Assembly (NCBI RefSeq): GCF_003614435.1
Contig: NZ_CP025546.1
Span: 2,170,001-2,234,000, forward strand
DNA: 64,000 nt
Direction: 5' to 3'
Origin: Mycobacterium paragordonae
GTDB taxonomy: Bacteria; Actinomycetota; Actinomycetes; Mycobacteriales; Mycobacteriaceae
The translations under genes and the position numbers were made by a program. Below, in pieces: positions 48,879-59,649 of the stretch (positions within the stretch are counted from its first letter, which is position 1; every line of letters starts with the position of its first letter). A model generated the notes under the pieces. The model did not search any database. It was not told the DNA's origin and worked only from the letters and a program-made list of their open reading frames with translations.

Positions 48879-51800
48879 TACTCGGCGCCTTCCGTCGCTG
48901 CTTCCAGCTCGCTGGCCGCAACCAGGTCAGACAGCAAATCCAGTTCCTCGTCGGATAACTCGGGCTCATCCTCGACGCCCGCGGCCGCTGCGGCGTCCTC
49001 CTGGTAACCCAGCCGCTCGCACAGCGCGCCGGCCAGGTCGGTGATGGTCGGGTAAGCCCAGACCAGCGCCACCGGCAGGGTGGTGCCCAGGCTCGCCTCC
49101 AGCCGGTTGCGCAGTTCCAGGGCCATCAGGGAGTCCAGACCCAGCGACTCCATCGGCAGGTCGTGATCTATCGCGTCGGTCGAGCGCAGCACCGCCCGGA
49201 TCTCGTCGGCGATGGCCGTCGCCAGCCGTGCCGGGCGCTCTGCGGGATCGGTCGCATCGAGTTCGGCGCGGATCCGGCCACCGCCGGTGCGCTGCTCGAC
49301 CGTGATCGACTCTTGCAGTGTGGCGAACAACGACGATCCCGCTGCGGCGGGGAAGGACTGGAACCATTGCCGCGCGTCGAGCGCGAACACACCGGTGCGG
49401 GCCCGGTCGGCCGACAGCACCAGCTCCATCGCGGCGAGCCCCTGCGCCGGGGTGATCATCGAGACACCGAGATCGGCGAAGAACTGAGCGCGGCCCACCT
49501 CCGCCCATGGGCCCCAGTTGATTCCGGCCGCGGGTAGGCCGAGCGACCGTCGGAAGGCGACCAGTCCGTCGATCCAGGAGTTCGCGGAGGCGTACGAGCC
49601 CTGCCCGGGTGCGCCGACCAGTGAGGAGACCGACGAGAACGACACCCACCAGTCCAGGTCGGCCTCCTTGGTTGCCTCGTGCAGCCACCAGCCGCCGGCC
49701 ACCTTCGGAGCGAAAACCCGGGCCGACGCCGAGTCGGAGATGTTGAGCACGATCTCGTCGGCCAGCACCATCGCACTGTGCACCACGCCGGCCAGCCGGA
49801 ACCCGGCGTCGCCGACGGCGGCCACCAGGCACCGCGAGGTTTCGGGGTCGGCGAGGTCCCCGGTCACCACCTCGACGCGGCAGCCCGCGTCGTTGAGGTC
49901 GTCGATGGCGGCCTGCACCTCGGGGCCGGGTGCCGAACGTCCGTTCAGCACAACGAGTCCCGCGCCCTGCTCGGCCAGCCAGCGGGCGGTGACGAAGCCC
50001 AGCCCGCCCAGCCCGCCGGCGACCACATAACCGCCGTCCGGCCGGATCAGGGGTTGGGAAGGGCGTGGTGCGAGTGCCGCGATGCTGCCGGTCTGCGGGA
50101 TGGAGATCGCCACCCGACCGGCGTGATCGTCCGCGGTCCGGCGGGCCTCGGCCGCGCGGTCGAGGGCGAACTCGGTGACAGGCAGCGGCGCCAACCGGCC
50201 GGCGTCGGCGTGCTCCAGGATCTCGTCGAGGTAGGCGCGGTAGCGCGCGGGTTGCAGACGCAGGTTCACGCCGATGTCCACCACCGCGAACGACGCGCCG
50301 GGGGCCAGCGCTCCCAGGTCGACCGAGGCGTCGGTCCGGCCCAGCTGGATGAACCGCCCACCCGGGGCCAGCAACCGCATGCCGGTTCGAATCGCTTCAC
50401 CGGGAAGCGAATTGAGGACGATGTCGACGGATTCGTCGGGCGCGGTGGTGTACACCCGCGCGCCCATCATCGTGGCGATGGCGGCGGCCGCGAGGTCCAC
50501 CCCGTCACCGGTGGCCTGAATCAGCACCTTCTCGCCGCTTGCCACCTGGCCGATCGTGCACAGCGCATGCCAGGCCGTCAGATACGGCAACCCGAACCCA
50601 GCCGCCTGGTGATCCGTCAGGGCGTCGGGCACCGAGACGACGAGGTCGGCGTCGGTGGTGAGGTGGGACCCGGTGGGGGCGGCCCCGAATGCGATGACGC
50701 GCCGGCCGGTTTCGGGCCCGCGGGTCACCACCCCGAGGCATTCGGTGATGTCATCGCCGCCGCTCAGGGGGGCCACCAGGACGCGAACCTCGACCTGGTC
50801 GCCGGCGGGCTCGCTGCGTCCGGCCGCGCGCACCCGCAGGTCGCCGTCCAGCGTGAACACGCCGCCGGCATCGAGATCGACTGTGCTGAATCGGGTTTCC
50901 GGGGTCAGCTTGCCGGACACCATCGGCGTCGGCGCCAGCCGGCTGACATACCGCTGCCCGGCGCGCAGTGCCACCTCATCCTGATCGGAGCCGGCCAGCA
51001 GTTCGTTGACCAGGCCCGCGGGCGGGTGCGTGCCGTCGGGGTCGACGTCGACCAACGTGGTCTTCAGCTCCGGGTGCTCGAAGGTCAGCACCCGGGCGAT
51101 GCCGCGAAGCTGCGTCTGCGCCAGGGTGACCGACTCGGTGGGGTCCAGTTGTTGTGCGCCGCGCGTGACGATCCACAAGCGGGGGCTGTTGCGGGCACCC
51201 ATGCGCGACACCGTCCTGACGATGTCGGCGATGCGCAGCGTGCGGGTGCGCGCGAGGTCGAGTTGTTCCTGGATCGGCAGCGACTCATCCGCGACCCGGG
51301 GCGGGCAGACCACCACGATCCCGTCCCAGGTGATGTCGCGCTGATCGATCGCCGCCCGCATGGCCTCGTCGTCGGAAACCATGTCGCACCGGCTGATTCG
51401 CGCGGCGAGTTCGGCCCGCAGCCCGGTGGTCAGGTCGTCGGAGCCGATTAGCAACAGCGCCGCGGGCGCGTCGGCCTGCCTCTCCAGCGCGACCGGCTGC
51501 CATTCCACCGAGAACAGGCGGTTGCCGAGTTCCCTTGCACCACTGCTCGATCGAAGCACGGCCATCTCGACGCGGTCGATCTCCAGGACCGGCCGTCCGT
51601 CGCCGTCGAGCAACAGCACCCGGCCGGCCAACCGGTCCGGGTCCTCGGTCGGGGCGAGCGACGCGATCGCGGTCACCCCGTTCAGCACGTCGCCGTGTAC
51701 CCGGACGCCGGCGAAGCCCACCGGCAGCACGATCGCCGGCTGGCCACCGGTGGTCAGCTCGGTGGCCGGCCCGGTCGCACCGAGGGTCTGCATCGCAATG

Positions 51801-54800
51801 TCCATCAGCACCGGGTGCAACAGGAACTTCCGGGCCCCGGCTTTTGCCGGCGCCGGCAACTCGATCTGCGCGTGAGCGGTGCCGGACGGCGATACCGACA
51901 GTCCGACGATGCCCTGGAACGCGGGCCCGTGCTGTTGCCCGGCGGCGCGCAGCCGTTGATACAGCTCCGCGGGATCAAGCGCGGTGGCCGCTTCGGCGGA
52001 CCCTATGGAATCCGTGGACTCCGTGGGCTCTGGGGTCTCCGGTGCTGGGGTGGCGGCCGGCACCAGCGTGGCGGTGGCGTGTTTGATCCATCCGGAACCG
52101 GCGCTGCGAGTGCGGATTTCGACGCGGCAGGACTGGTCGTCTCTTGTGAGCGTGGTCGCGATCATGGTGCTGTCGGTGACATGCATCAGCTGATCGAGGC
52201 TGAGTTCCCGGATCATCCAGGACGAGCCGGCAAAGGTGTCGGTTGCCGCGGCCAGTGCGATGTCCGCGTAAGCGGCCCCGGGAAGCACACACACGCCGTC
52301 CACGCAGTGGTCGCCCAGCCAGAGCAGGCCGGGGCTGATCGCACACTCCCAGACGCGGGTGCCGTTGGTGGGGTCGTTCACGCCGAGGCCGAGCAGGGGA
52401 TGGCCCTGTGGCGCGGTGGTCGAGTCGACGTCGATCCAGTGCCGGGTGTGCTGCCATGGGGTGCCCGGCAACAGCGGGTGCGGCTCGGGCGGATGCGGGG
52501 TGTCGGGCGGGCGGGTGCCGTACGTGGCGTTGAGGTTGGTGTGGAAGGTGACCGTGTCGTCGGTGTCGCGCTGCAAGGTGCCCAGCACCCGCGGGCTAGT
52601 TTCACCCAGAGTGTCGGTGATGGCGTAGGTGAGCAGGGGGTGCGGGCTGACTTCGACGAAGGTGTGGTGGCTCTGCGCCGCCAGGCTGATGGCCTGGTGG
52701 AAGCGCACCGGGTTACGCAGGTTGACGGCCCAGTAGTCGGCGTCCAGCAGCGCTGGTGTCGGTCCGTGAACGGCGGTGGTGAACATCGGGATCGCCGGCG
52801 CGTTCGGCGCCAGATCGGCGAGTGCACTGCGTAATTCGGGCAGGATCGGGTCGATGATGGGGTGATGCGAGGCCACGTCGACGTCGATGCGCCGCGCCAA
52901 CAGGTCCTTGGCTGCGACCGCCGCGATCACCGCGTCCACCTGATCCGGGGGGCCGGCGATCACCGACTGGCGCGGTGAGGCGTGCACCGCCAGTGTCAGT
53001 CCCGGGTAGCCGGCGATCGCGGCCGCGGTGTCTGACGCGTCGAGCTCCAGCAGCGCCATGGCGCCCTGTCCGGACAGCGCCGCCATCAGCCGCGAGCGGG
53101 TGGCGATCACCTTCAGGCCGTCGGCGGGGGAGAGCGCGCCGGCCACCACGGCCGCCGACACCTCGCCCATCGAGTGGCCGATCACCGCGTCGGGCTTCAC
53201 CCCGTAGTGCCGCCACAGCTCGGTGAGTGCGAGCTGGATGCCGACCAGCACCGGCTGAATGTTCTCGATGCCCACCAGCTGGTGGCTGCCGGCCAGCGTC
53301 TGCTGCAGCGAAAAACCGACCTGGGCAACGAAATCCGGCTCCAGATCAGCGACTGCGGCGGCGAACGCGGGCTCGTCGGCCAACAGCCGGCGGCCCATGC
53401 CGATCCACTGCGATCCCTGACCGGAGTAGACGAACACCGTGCCCGGGGCGGCGGATCCGTCGTTGCAGATCGGGTCGGCTGCCAGGGCGCGCAATCCCGC
53501 TATCGCCTGCGCCCGGTCCCGGGCCACCACGGTGCCGAATTTGACCTGCCGCGCACGGTGGTGGTTGAGCGTGTGAGCGACGTCGGCCGGCGTCAAGTCG
53601 GCGCCCGGCCCTTCCCACCAGTCCGCCAGCGCCGCCGCGGTGGCCGCTACCCGCTGCGGGGTCTTGCCCGAGATCACCAGCGTGGCGACGGGAGGATGTG
53701 AAAAAGCGGGTGGCGCAACCGAATCGGGAGCTTGCTCGAGTACCACATGCGCGTTGGTGCCGCTGACACCGAACGAGGACACCCCGGCCCGGCGCGGCCG
53801 CTCGGTGGTCGGCCAGTCCATGCCGTCGGCGGCAATGGCGAGCCGGGACACCCCGTCGCTGACGTGCGGTGTCAGCTGCCGGAAGTTGAGGTGCCGCGGG
53901 ATGTGCCGGTGACCCAGGGCCAGCACGGTTTTGATGAAACCGGCGATGCCGGCCGCGGCCTCGAGGTGACCCAGGTTGGTTTTCACCGAACCCAGCACCA
54001 GCGGCTGCCGGCCGTCCCGGTCACTGAAAACCTTGCTCAGCGAATCGAGTTCGATCGGATCACCCAGCGGGGTACCGGTTCCGTGCGCCTCGACGTAGTC
54101 GATATCGGCGGGCGCGAGTTTGGCCGTCGCCAGCGCTTTGCGCAACAACGCCTGCTGCGCGGGGCCGTTGGGCACCGTCACGCCGCTACTGGCGCCGTCC
54201 TGGTTGACCGCTGAACCGCGGACCACGGCCAGGATGCGGTTGCCGTCACGCTGTGCATCGGCCAACCGTTTGAGCACCACCATCCCGGCGCCCTCGCTGC
54301 GCACGTATCCGTCGGCAGCGGCGTCGAAGGTCTTGCACTGGCCCTCGGGGGACAACATGCCCCACCGCGAGCACGCGATGCTCGGACCGGGGCTCAGCAG
54401 CAGGTTGGTGCCGCCGACCAGTGCCATGTCGCTTTCCCGGGACCGCAGGCTCTGCGATGCCAGGTGAATCGCCACCAACGACGACGAACAGGCGGTGTCG
54501 ATGACCACCGCGGGACCCTGCGCGCCAAGGAAATACGCCAGCCGTCCGGCGGTGAAGTTCAGCGCGTTGCCGGTGGGGATGTAGGCGTCGAGGTCCTCGG
54601 GCCGCAACTGGCCGGCCAGGGTGACCATGTAGTCGTAGGAGGTGACGCCGGCGAAGACGGACGTCTGGGTGCCGCGGATGGTGTGCGGCGCAACGCCCGA
54701 GTTCTCCAGCGCCTCCCAGGCGACTTCCAGTAGCAATCGCTGTTGCGGGTCCATCGCGGCCGCCTCGCGCGGGGAGATGGCGAAGAACTCGGCGTCGAAC

Positions 54801-55126
54801 TCCCCGGGCTGCCAACCGGTGAGAAAGCCGCCCTCCCGGCTGCAGATGGTTCCCGGCACGGTGTGGTCGTCGGTGTAGAACGCGTCGGCGTCCCAGCGTT
54901 CACCGGGCACCCGGACGATGCCGCTGCGCCCGTCGCGCAACAGGTTCCAGAACTCGTCGGGGTTGGTCACCCCGCCGGGGAACCGGCAGCCGATGCCGAT
55001 GACGGCGATCGGTTCGCTGTTGACCGCCTCGGCGATCTCGAGGCGCGCGGTGAGATCGTCGATCTTGCGCAGCGCCTCGGTGATGATGGCCCGGCGGTCC
55101 GGTGTCGGGGCAGTCTGACTAGTCAC
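48878..55126 (-). CDS. ppsC: Phthiocerol synthesis polyketide synthase PpsC (methylmalonyl-type AT, degenerate ER)
   Basis: A 2082-residue module: KS ([15 protein letters not shown]), AT (about 565-840), DH (DHCVDGVCVLP near 939), ER-like region (about 1412-1676), KR (AGGLGGLG near 1703, SSVSS, SYASANS) and ACP (LGLDSL near 1994). The AT has YSGQGSQW and VASHHPII near residue 752, both shared with Mas and not with PpsA, B or D. The ER is 264 residues, about 55 shorter than that of Mas. NFxDVL is absent, the NADPH loop is GDGVDL in place of GGVG, and the Rossmann stretch between TTAP and SVDIVLNSL is gone. It is shorter than the 2188 residues I recall for M. tuberculosis. GTG at 55126 is five bases after ppsB. 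Confidence 0.95.
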   Translation of the reverse strand: MTSQTAPTPDRRAIITEALRKIDDLTARLEIAEAVNSEPIAVIGIGCRFPGGVTNPDEFWNLLRDGRSGIVRVPGERWDADAFYTDDHTVPGTICSREGGFLTGWQPGEFDAEFFAISPREAAAMDPQQRLLLEVAWEALENSGVAPHTIRGTQTSVFAGVTSYDYMVTLAGQLRPEDLDAYIPTGNALNFTAGRLAYFLGAQGPAVVIDTACSSSLVAIHLASQSLRSRESDMALVGGTNLLLSPGPSIACSRWGMLSPEGQCKTFDAAADGYVRSEGAGMVVLKRLADAQRDGNRILAVVRGSAVNQDGASSGVTVPNGPAQQALLRKALATAKLAPADIDYVEAHGTGTPLGDPIELDSLSKVFSDRDGRQPLVLGSVKTNLGHLEAAAGIAGFIKTVLALGHRHIPRHLNFRQLTPHVSDGVSRLAIAADGMDWPTTERPRRAGVSSFGVSGTNAHVVLEQAPDSVAPPAFSHPPVATLVISGKTPQRVAATAAALADWWEGPGADLTPADVAHTLNHHRARQVKFGTVVARDRAQAIAGLRALAADPICNDGSAAPGTVFVYSGQGSQWIGMGRRLLADEPAFAAAVADLEPDFVAQVGFSLQQTLAGSHQLVGIENIQPVLVGIQLALTELWRHYGVKPDAVIGHSMGEVSAAVVAGALSPADGLKVIATRSRLMAALSGQGAMALLELDASDTAAAIAGYPGLTLAVHASPRQSVIAGPPDQVDAVIAAVAAKDLLARRIDVDVASHHPIIDPILPELRSALADLAPNAPAIPMFTTAVHGPTPALLDADYWAVNLRNPVRFHQAISLAAQSHHTFVEVSPHPLLTYAITDTLGETSPRVLGTLQRDTDDTVTFHTNLNATYGTRPPDTPHPPEPHPLLPGTPWQHTRHWIDVDSTTAPQGHPLLGLGVNDPTNGTRVWECAISPGLLWLGDHCVDGVCVLPGAAYADIALAAATDTFAGSSWMIRELSLDQLMHVTDSTMIATTLTRDDQSCRVEIRTRSAGSGWIKHATATLVPAATPAPETPEPTESTDSIGSAEAATALDPAELYQRLRAAGQQHGPAFQGIVGLSVSPSGTAHAQIELPAPAKAGARKFLLHPVLMDIAMQTLGATGPATELTTGGQPAIVLPVGFAGVRVHGDVLNGVTAIASLAPTEDPDRLAGRVLLLDGDGRPVLEIDRVEMAVLRSSSGARELGNRLFSVEWQPVALERQADAPAALLLIGSDDLTTGLRAELAARISRCDMVSDDEAMRAAIDQRDITWDGIVVVCPPRVADESLPIQEQLDLARTRTLRIADIVRTVSRMGARNSPRLWIVTRGAQQLDPTESVTLAQTQLRGIARVLTFEHPELKTTLVDVDPDGTHPPAGLVNELLAGSDQDEVALRAGQRYVSRLAPTPMVSGKLTPETRFSTVDLDAGGVFTLDGDLRVRAAGRSEPAGDQVEVRVLVAPLSGGDDITECLGVVTRGPETGRRVIAFGAAPTGSHLTTDADLVVSVPDALTDHQAAGFGLPYLTAWHALCTIGQVASGEKVLIQATGDGVDLAAAAIATMMGARVYTTAPDESVDIVLNSLPGEAIRTGMRLLAPGGRFIQLGRTDASVDLGALAPGASFAVVDIGVNLRLQPARYRAYLDEILEHADAGRLAPLPVTEFALDRAAEARRTADDHAGRVAISIPQTGSIAALAPRPSQPLIRPDGGYVVAGGLGGLGFVTARWLAEQGAGLVVLNGRSAPGPEVQAAIDDLNDAGCRVEVVTGDLADPETSRCLVAAVGDAGFRLAGVVHSAMVLADEIVLNISDSASARVFAPKVAGGWWLHEATKEADLDWWVSFSSVSSLVGAPGQGSYASANSWIDGLVAFRRSLGLPAAGINWGPWAEVGRAQFFADLGVSMITPAQGLAAMELVLSADRARTGVFALDARQWFQSFPAAAGSSLFATLQESITVEQRTGGGRIRAELDATDPAERPARLATAIADEIRAVLRSTDAIDHDLPMESLGLDSLMALELRNRLEASLGTTLPVALVWAYPTITDLAGALCERLGYQEDAAAAAGVEDEPELSDEELDLLSDLVAASELEAATEGAE

Positions 55127-55131
55127 AGCGG

Positions 55132-58100
55132 TCAGGTCAGCCTCTCCGAAAGTTGCCGCAGCAACTCGTCTTCGCTCAGGTCCTCGTACTCGTCCGGCTG
55201 CTCCTCTACCGCCACGGTCAGCTCGGCGAATTCCGGCAGCACGGTCGCCAGGTAGTCGGTCAGGCCGTACACGGTCGGGTAGTCGAAAACGACTGAGGCG
55301 GGCAGGTATTCGCCGAGGCTGTCCGACAGTGCCCGCTGCAGCGTCACACTCATCAACGAGTCCATGCCCAGTTGGAAGAATCCGGTGGACGGATCGAGCG
55401 TCTCGGTGGCCGGCATACCCATCACCGTCGCGGCCAGCAGTTCGACCTGGTCGAGCAGCATGTCGTGGCGACGGTGCGCGTCGGCGGCGCGCAGCGCTTT
55501 GCGGAACTCGCTCTCCGGCAGTGCGATGTCTGTCTGCGCCGGCAGCAGGTCATCGACGATGCGCAGCGATCCGCGGGTGCGGAATGCCGCCGCCAGCAAC
55601 GGCCAGTCGGCGGCGACGACCGCGGTTCGCACCGCGGCACCCGGGCTCATCACGAAAGACAGTGCCCCGATCGCGGTTTCGTCGTCCATCGGAGTCAGCC
55701 CGGATTCGGCGCTGACCTGGCTGGCGTCCCGCTGCGCATCGGACAGGGACTTCCACAATCCCCAGTCGACGACGGTCGCCGGCAGTCCCATGGTGCGCCG
55801 TGCATAGGCCAAGGTGTCCAGGAAGGTGCTGGTCGCCGTGTAGTGGGCGAGCCACCGGGAGCCGAGCAGACCGGAGACCGAGGAGAACAGCACGAAGTGC
55901 CGCACCGGGTTGTCGGTCAGGTGGCGCAGCGACAGCCGGTGCAGCAGCGCCGCGGCGTCGAGCTTGGGACGGAACATGGCGGCGACATCGTCCCCGGACA
56001 TCTCACTGAGCAGCACCGGACCGCCGGCGAACGCCGCGAGATAGATTCCCTCCAGCGGCGGTAGGTCGTTCCCGAACCGGTCGAACAGCGCGGCCATGGC
56101 GTCGGGGTCGGTGGCGTCGGCGGCCACTTCGACGAGATCGGTTCCGGTCGTGCGTAATTCGTCGGCCAGCTGCTGCAGCGCGCCAGGTTTGCGGGCCACG
56201 GCGACGACGGTGGTGGCGCCCATCCGGGCGAGCTGGCGGATCAGATGCGGCCCGATGTTGCCGGTCGCACCGATGACCAGCTGGCTGGTGTCGCCGCCGA
56301 GCTGTGTCGCCGGGGCGTCCGCGTCCTGCGGTCGCCAGTGCAGCCGCGGCACATGGCGGGTACCAGACCGGTACACCACCTGGTCCTCACCGTCGGCGAG
56401 TTCGGCGGCCGCGAGCACGCGCTGCGCGGCCAGTTCGGCGGGCATCGTGTCGTCGACGTCGATCAGGCCGCCCCAGACTTCGGGATGCTCCAGTGCCAGC
56501 GACCGGCCCAGGCCCCACAGCACCGCATGGACGGGGTTCGCCCGTTCGCCTTCGGCGACCGGCTGGGCGTTGCGGGTCATGATGAACAGCTTCTGCGGCA
56601 AACCGCCGGCGACCATCGCGGCGGCCAGCGCGCGGGCGGTGTCGAAGATCTGGTAGGCCGCGGGGACGTCGAACAGGTCACCGGCTGCCGGCGGCGCGTA
56701 GAGCACGTTGTCCACGCCGCGCAGCGCGTCGGGCACGTCGCCGGCGTCCTCGGGCAGGATCGTCACCCGGGAGTCCGCGGCAGCGACCATGGCGGCACTC
56801 AGTGCGGGCTCGGCGACCACCAGCCAGTCGGCACCGCCCGCGGTCTCCACCGCGGGTTCCGGGCTGACCGGCCAGTCCAGTTGGTAGCTCCAGGATTCGA
56901 CGGTGTCGCCGGATTCGGAACGCTGAATCCGGTTGCGACGCGGACGTTCCGGGTTCACCACGTCCATGTCGATCCAGTGGTGGGTGTGCTGCCACGGGGT
57001 GGTGGGGACGGCCGGGTGCGGCTCGGGCGGGTGCGGGATGTCCGGTGGCTGCACCGTGTAGAGGTTGGTGCGGAACGTGACCGTGTCGTCGGTGTCGCGC
57101 TGCAGGGTGCCGACGGTGCGGTAGCCGGGGCCGGGCAGGGTTTCGGTGATCGCCTGGGTGAGCAGCGGGTGCGCGCTGATCTCGATAAAAGTGTGGTGCT
57201 GACCGGCCGCTGCGGCGATGGCCTGCTGAAAGCGCACCGGGTTGCGCATGTTGACGGCCCAGTGCTCGGCATCGAATGTGGTTGTATCGCTGAAGGTTTC
57301 GTACGTCGTCGAGATGACCGGCAGGGACGGGATGCGCGGCGCCAGGTCCGCCAGCTCCGCACGCATCGCCGGCTGCAGCGCGTCCATCGCCGGATTGTGC
57401 GGCGCCACTTCGATATTGACCCGGCCGGCGAAGCGGTTCTGGGCGCGCACCGCCGCGATCAGTTCGTCGATCTGCCCGCTGGGCCCGGAGATCACCGTCT
57501 GGCGGGGTGAGTTGTAGATGCCCAGCGTCACCTGCGGGTAATCGGCGATCAGCGCCTCGGTGGCCTCGGCGTCGAGCCCCAACATGGCCATCCCGCCCTG
57601 CCCGGACAGCGGCGCCATCAACCGCGACCGGGTGGCGGTGACCCGCAGGCCCTCCGCGGGGGTGAGCGCGCCGGCCACCACCGCGGCGGCCACCTCGCCC
57701 ATCGAGTGCCCGATCACCAGGTCCGGCCGCACTCCGTGGGAGCGCCACAGTTCGGTCAAGGCGAGTTGCATGCCGATCAGGCCCAGCTGGATCTGCTCGA
57801 TGCCCACCAGGTCCCGGCCGTCGGCCAGCACGTCGCGCAGCGAGAATCCCGCCTGCTCGACGAACACCGGGTCCAACTCGGCCACCGCGTCGGCGAAAGC
57901 CGGCTCCTCAGCCAGCAGTCGGCGCCCCATACCGGCCCACTGCGAGCCACGCCCGGAGTAGACGAACACGATGCCCGGTCCGGGCGAATCCTGCGCGCTC
58001 ACGACGCCTTGCGCGTGTTGTCCGGCCGCCAGCGCACGCAGGGAGTCGACCGCCTGCTCGCGGTCGCGGGCCACCACCGTGGCGACCTTGGCGTGCCGGG

Positions 58101-59649
58101 TGCGATGGTGGTTGAGCGTGTGGGCGACGTCCGCGACGGCGACGTCGGTGACCGCCAGCCAGTCGGCCAGCGCCGCGGCCGTGGCGGCCAGTCGCTGCGG
58201 GGTCTTGCCCGAGACCACCAGCGCCGTCACCCCGGAATCCGACACCCCGGAATCCGGCGAAAGCTCGGGTCCCTGTTCGATGACGACGTGTGCGTTGGTG
58301 CCGCCCAACCCGAACGACGACACCGCTGCCCGGCGTGGCCCCTCGGTGCCGGGCCACGGGGTGTTCTCGGTCGGCACGAAGAAGCGGGTCGCCGCGGCGT
58401 TGATCGCCGGATTCCATTGCGAGAAGTGCAGATTCGGCGGGATCCGGCCATGTTGGACGGCCAGGGCCGCCTTGATGAAGCCGGCGATCCCGGCCGCGGC
58501 TTCCAGGTGACCGAGATTGGTCTTGACGGCGCCCAGCGCGCAGGCGCCCTCGCTCTGACCCTTGACAAGGCCGTAAGTCGCTGCCAGCGCTTCGAATTCG
58601 ATCGGATCACCGAGCACCGTTCCGGTGCCGTGTGCCTCGACGTAGTTGACGCTCTCGGGCGCCACGTCGCTGGACCGCAGCGCGTCCGCGATCACATCGC
58701 ACTGGGCGGCCGTGTTCGGCGCGGTGACGCCGTTGGAGCGGCCATCCTGGTTGACCGCGGAGCCGCGGACCACCGCCAGCACCCGGTCCCCGTCGCGGAC
58801 CGCGTCGGTCAGCCGTTTGAGCACCACCACGCCGGCGCCCTCGCCGCGCACGAAACCGTCGGCGGCCGCGTCGAAGCTGGCGCAGCGGCCCTGGGGGGAC
58901 AGCAGGCCCCACGCGGAGATGGCGATCTGGGTTTCCGGGCGCAGCGTGACGCTCACCCCGCCCGCCAGCGCCACATCGGTTTCCCGCAATCGCAGGCTCT
59001 GACAGGCCAAGTGCACCGCCACCAGCGATGACGAGCACGCGGTGTCCACCGCCACCGCAGGGCCCCGCAGCCCCAACAGATACGAGATGCGGCCCACGGT
59101 GATGCTGTGCGCATTTCCGGTTCCGGTGTAGGCGTCCACCGTGTCGGGATTGGCGGCCAGCATGGACTGGTACTCGTTGAAATAGACACCCATCATGACG
59201 CCGGCACGGGTCCCGGACAGCGAATCCGTCGGAATGCCAGCGTGTTCGAGCGCCTCCCAGGCCACCTCCAGCAGCATCCGCTGCTGTGGGTCCATCGCGG
59301 CGGCTTCGCGCGGCGTGATGCCGAAGAACTCCGCGTCGAAGCCGGCGATGTCGGGAACGAACCCGCCCCACTTGGTGGTCATGTGTCCCGGCGTCAGCGG
59401 GTCGGGGTCGTAGAAGGCTTCGGCGTCCCAACGGTCGGCGGGCACCGGCGAGATGGCGTTGCGGCCCTGCACCAGCAGGTCCCAGAAGCTGTCCGGCCCC
59501 ACCACACCGCCGGGGAACCGGCAGCCGATTCCGACCACCGCGATCGGCTCGGCCACGGCGATCCGAGCGATCTTCTCGAACTCGCCTGCCAGGGCGGCGC
59601 GCTGCTGCGCGCTCATACCGGAAATCCGGCTGAAGGCCGTGCGCATCAC
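55132..59649 (-). CDS. ppsB: Phthiocerol synthesis polyketide synthase PpsB
   Basis: A 1505-residue module with KS (DTACSSS near residue 200, EAHGTGTV), AT (about 560-830; [22 protein letters not shown] near 748), KR (IGATGNIG near 1126, FSSVSG and the catalytic Tyr in AHYTATS) and ACP (LGMDSL near 1431). No DH or ER is present, so the hydroxyl it forms is kept; PpsA and PpsB make the two hydroxyls that PapA5 later esterifies. The N-terminus [17 protein letters not shown] is well conserved. ATG at 59649 overlaps the ppsA stop (ATGA). Length is close to normal. Confidence 0.96.
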   Translation of the reverse strand: MMRTAFSRISGMSAQQRAALAGEFEKIARIAVAEPIAVVGIGCRFPGGVVGPDSFWDLLVQGRNAISPVPADRWDAEAFYDPDPLTPGHMTTKWGGFVPDIAGFDAEFFGITPREAAAMDPQQRMLLEVAWEALEHAGIPTDSLSGTRAGVMMGVYFNEYQSMLAANPDTVDAYTGTGNAHSITVGRISYLLGLRGPAVAVDTACSSSLVAVHLACQSLRLRETDVALAGGVSVTLRPETQIAISAWGLLSPQGRCASFDAAADGFVRGEGAGVVVLKRLTDAVRDGDRVLAVVRGSAVNQDGRSNGVTAPNTAAQCDVIADALRSSDVAPESVNYVEAHGTGTVLGDPIEFEALAATYGLVKGQSEGACALGAVKTNLGHLEAAAGIAGFIKAALAVQHGRIPPNLHFSQWNPAINAAATRFFVPTENTPWPGTEGPRRAAVSSFGLGGTNAHVVIEQGPELSPDSGVSDSGVTALVVSGKTPQRLAATAAALADWLAVTDVAVADVAHTLNHHRTRHAKVATVVARDREQAVDSLRALAAGQHAQGVVSAQDSPGPGIVFVYSGRGSQWAGMGRRLLAEEPAFADAVAELDPVFVEQAGFSLRDVLADGRDLVGIEQIQLGLIGMQLALTELWRSHGVRPDLVIGHSMGEVAAAVVAGALTPAEGLRVTATRSRLMAPLSGQGGMAMLGLDAEATEALIADYPQVTLGIYNSPRQTVISGPSGQIDELIAAVRAQNRFAGRVNIEVAPHNPAMDALQPAMRAELADLAPRIPSLPVISTTYETFSDTTTFDAEHWAVNMRNPVRFQQAIAAAAGQHHTFIEISAHPLLTQAITETLPGPGYRTVGTLQRDTDDTVTFRTNLYTVQPPDIPHPPEPHPAVPTTPWQHTHHWIDMDVVNPERPRRNRIQRSESGDTVESWSYQLDWPVSPEPAVETAGGADWLVVAEPALSAAMVAAADSRVTILPEDAGDVPDALRGVDNVLYAPPAAGDLFDVPAAYQIFDTARALAAAMVAGGLPQKLFIMTRNAQPVAEGERANPVHAVLWGLGRSLALEHPEVWGGLIDVDDTMPAELAAQRVLAAAELADGEDQVVYRSGTRHVPRLHWRPQDADAPATQLGGDTSQLVIGATGNIGPHLIRQLARMGATTVVAVARKPGALQQLADELRTTGTDLVEVAADATDPDAMAALFDRFGNDLPPLEGIYLAAFAGGPVLLSEMSGDDVAAMFRPKLDAAALLHRLSLRHLTDNPVRHFVLFSSVSGLLGSRWLAHYTATSTFLDTLAYARRTMGLPATVVDWGLWKSLSDAQRDASQVSAESGLTPMDDETAIGALSFVMSPGAAVRTAVVAADWPLLAAAFRTRGSLRIVDDLLPAQTDIALPESEFRKALRAADAHRRHDMLLDQVELLAATVMGMPATETLDPSTGFFQLGMDSLMSVTLQRALSDSLGEYLPASVVFDYPTVYGLTDYLATVLPEFAELTVAVEEQPDEYEDLSEDELLRQLSERLT

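Noticed and set aside
55132..59649. No DH or ER in PpsB
   Set aside because: This is the normal architecture, since the hydroxyl of that module is retained.
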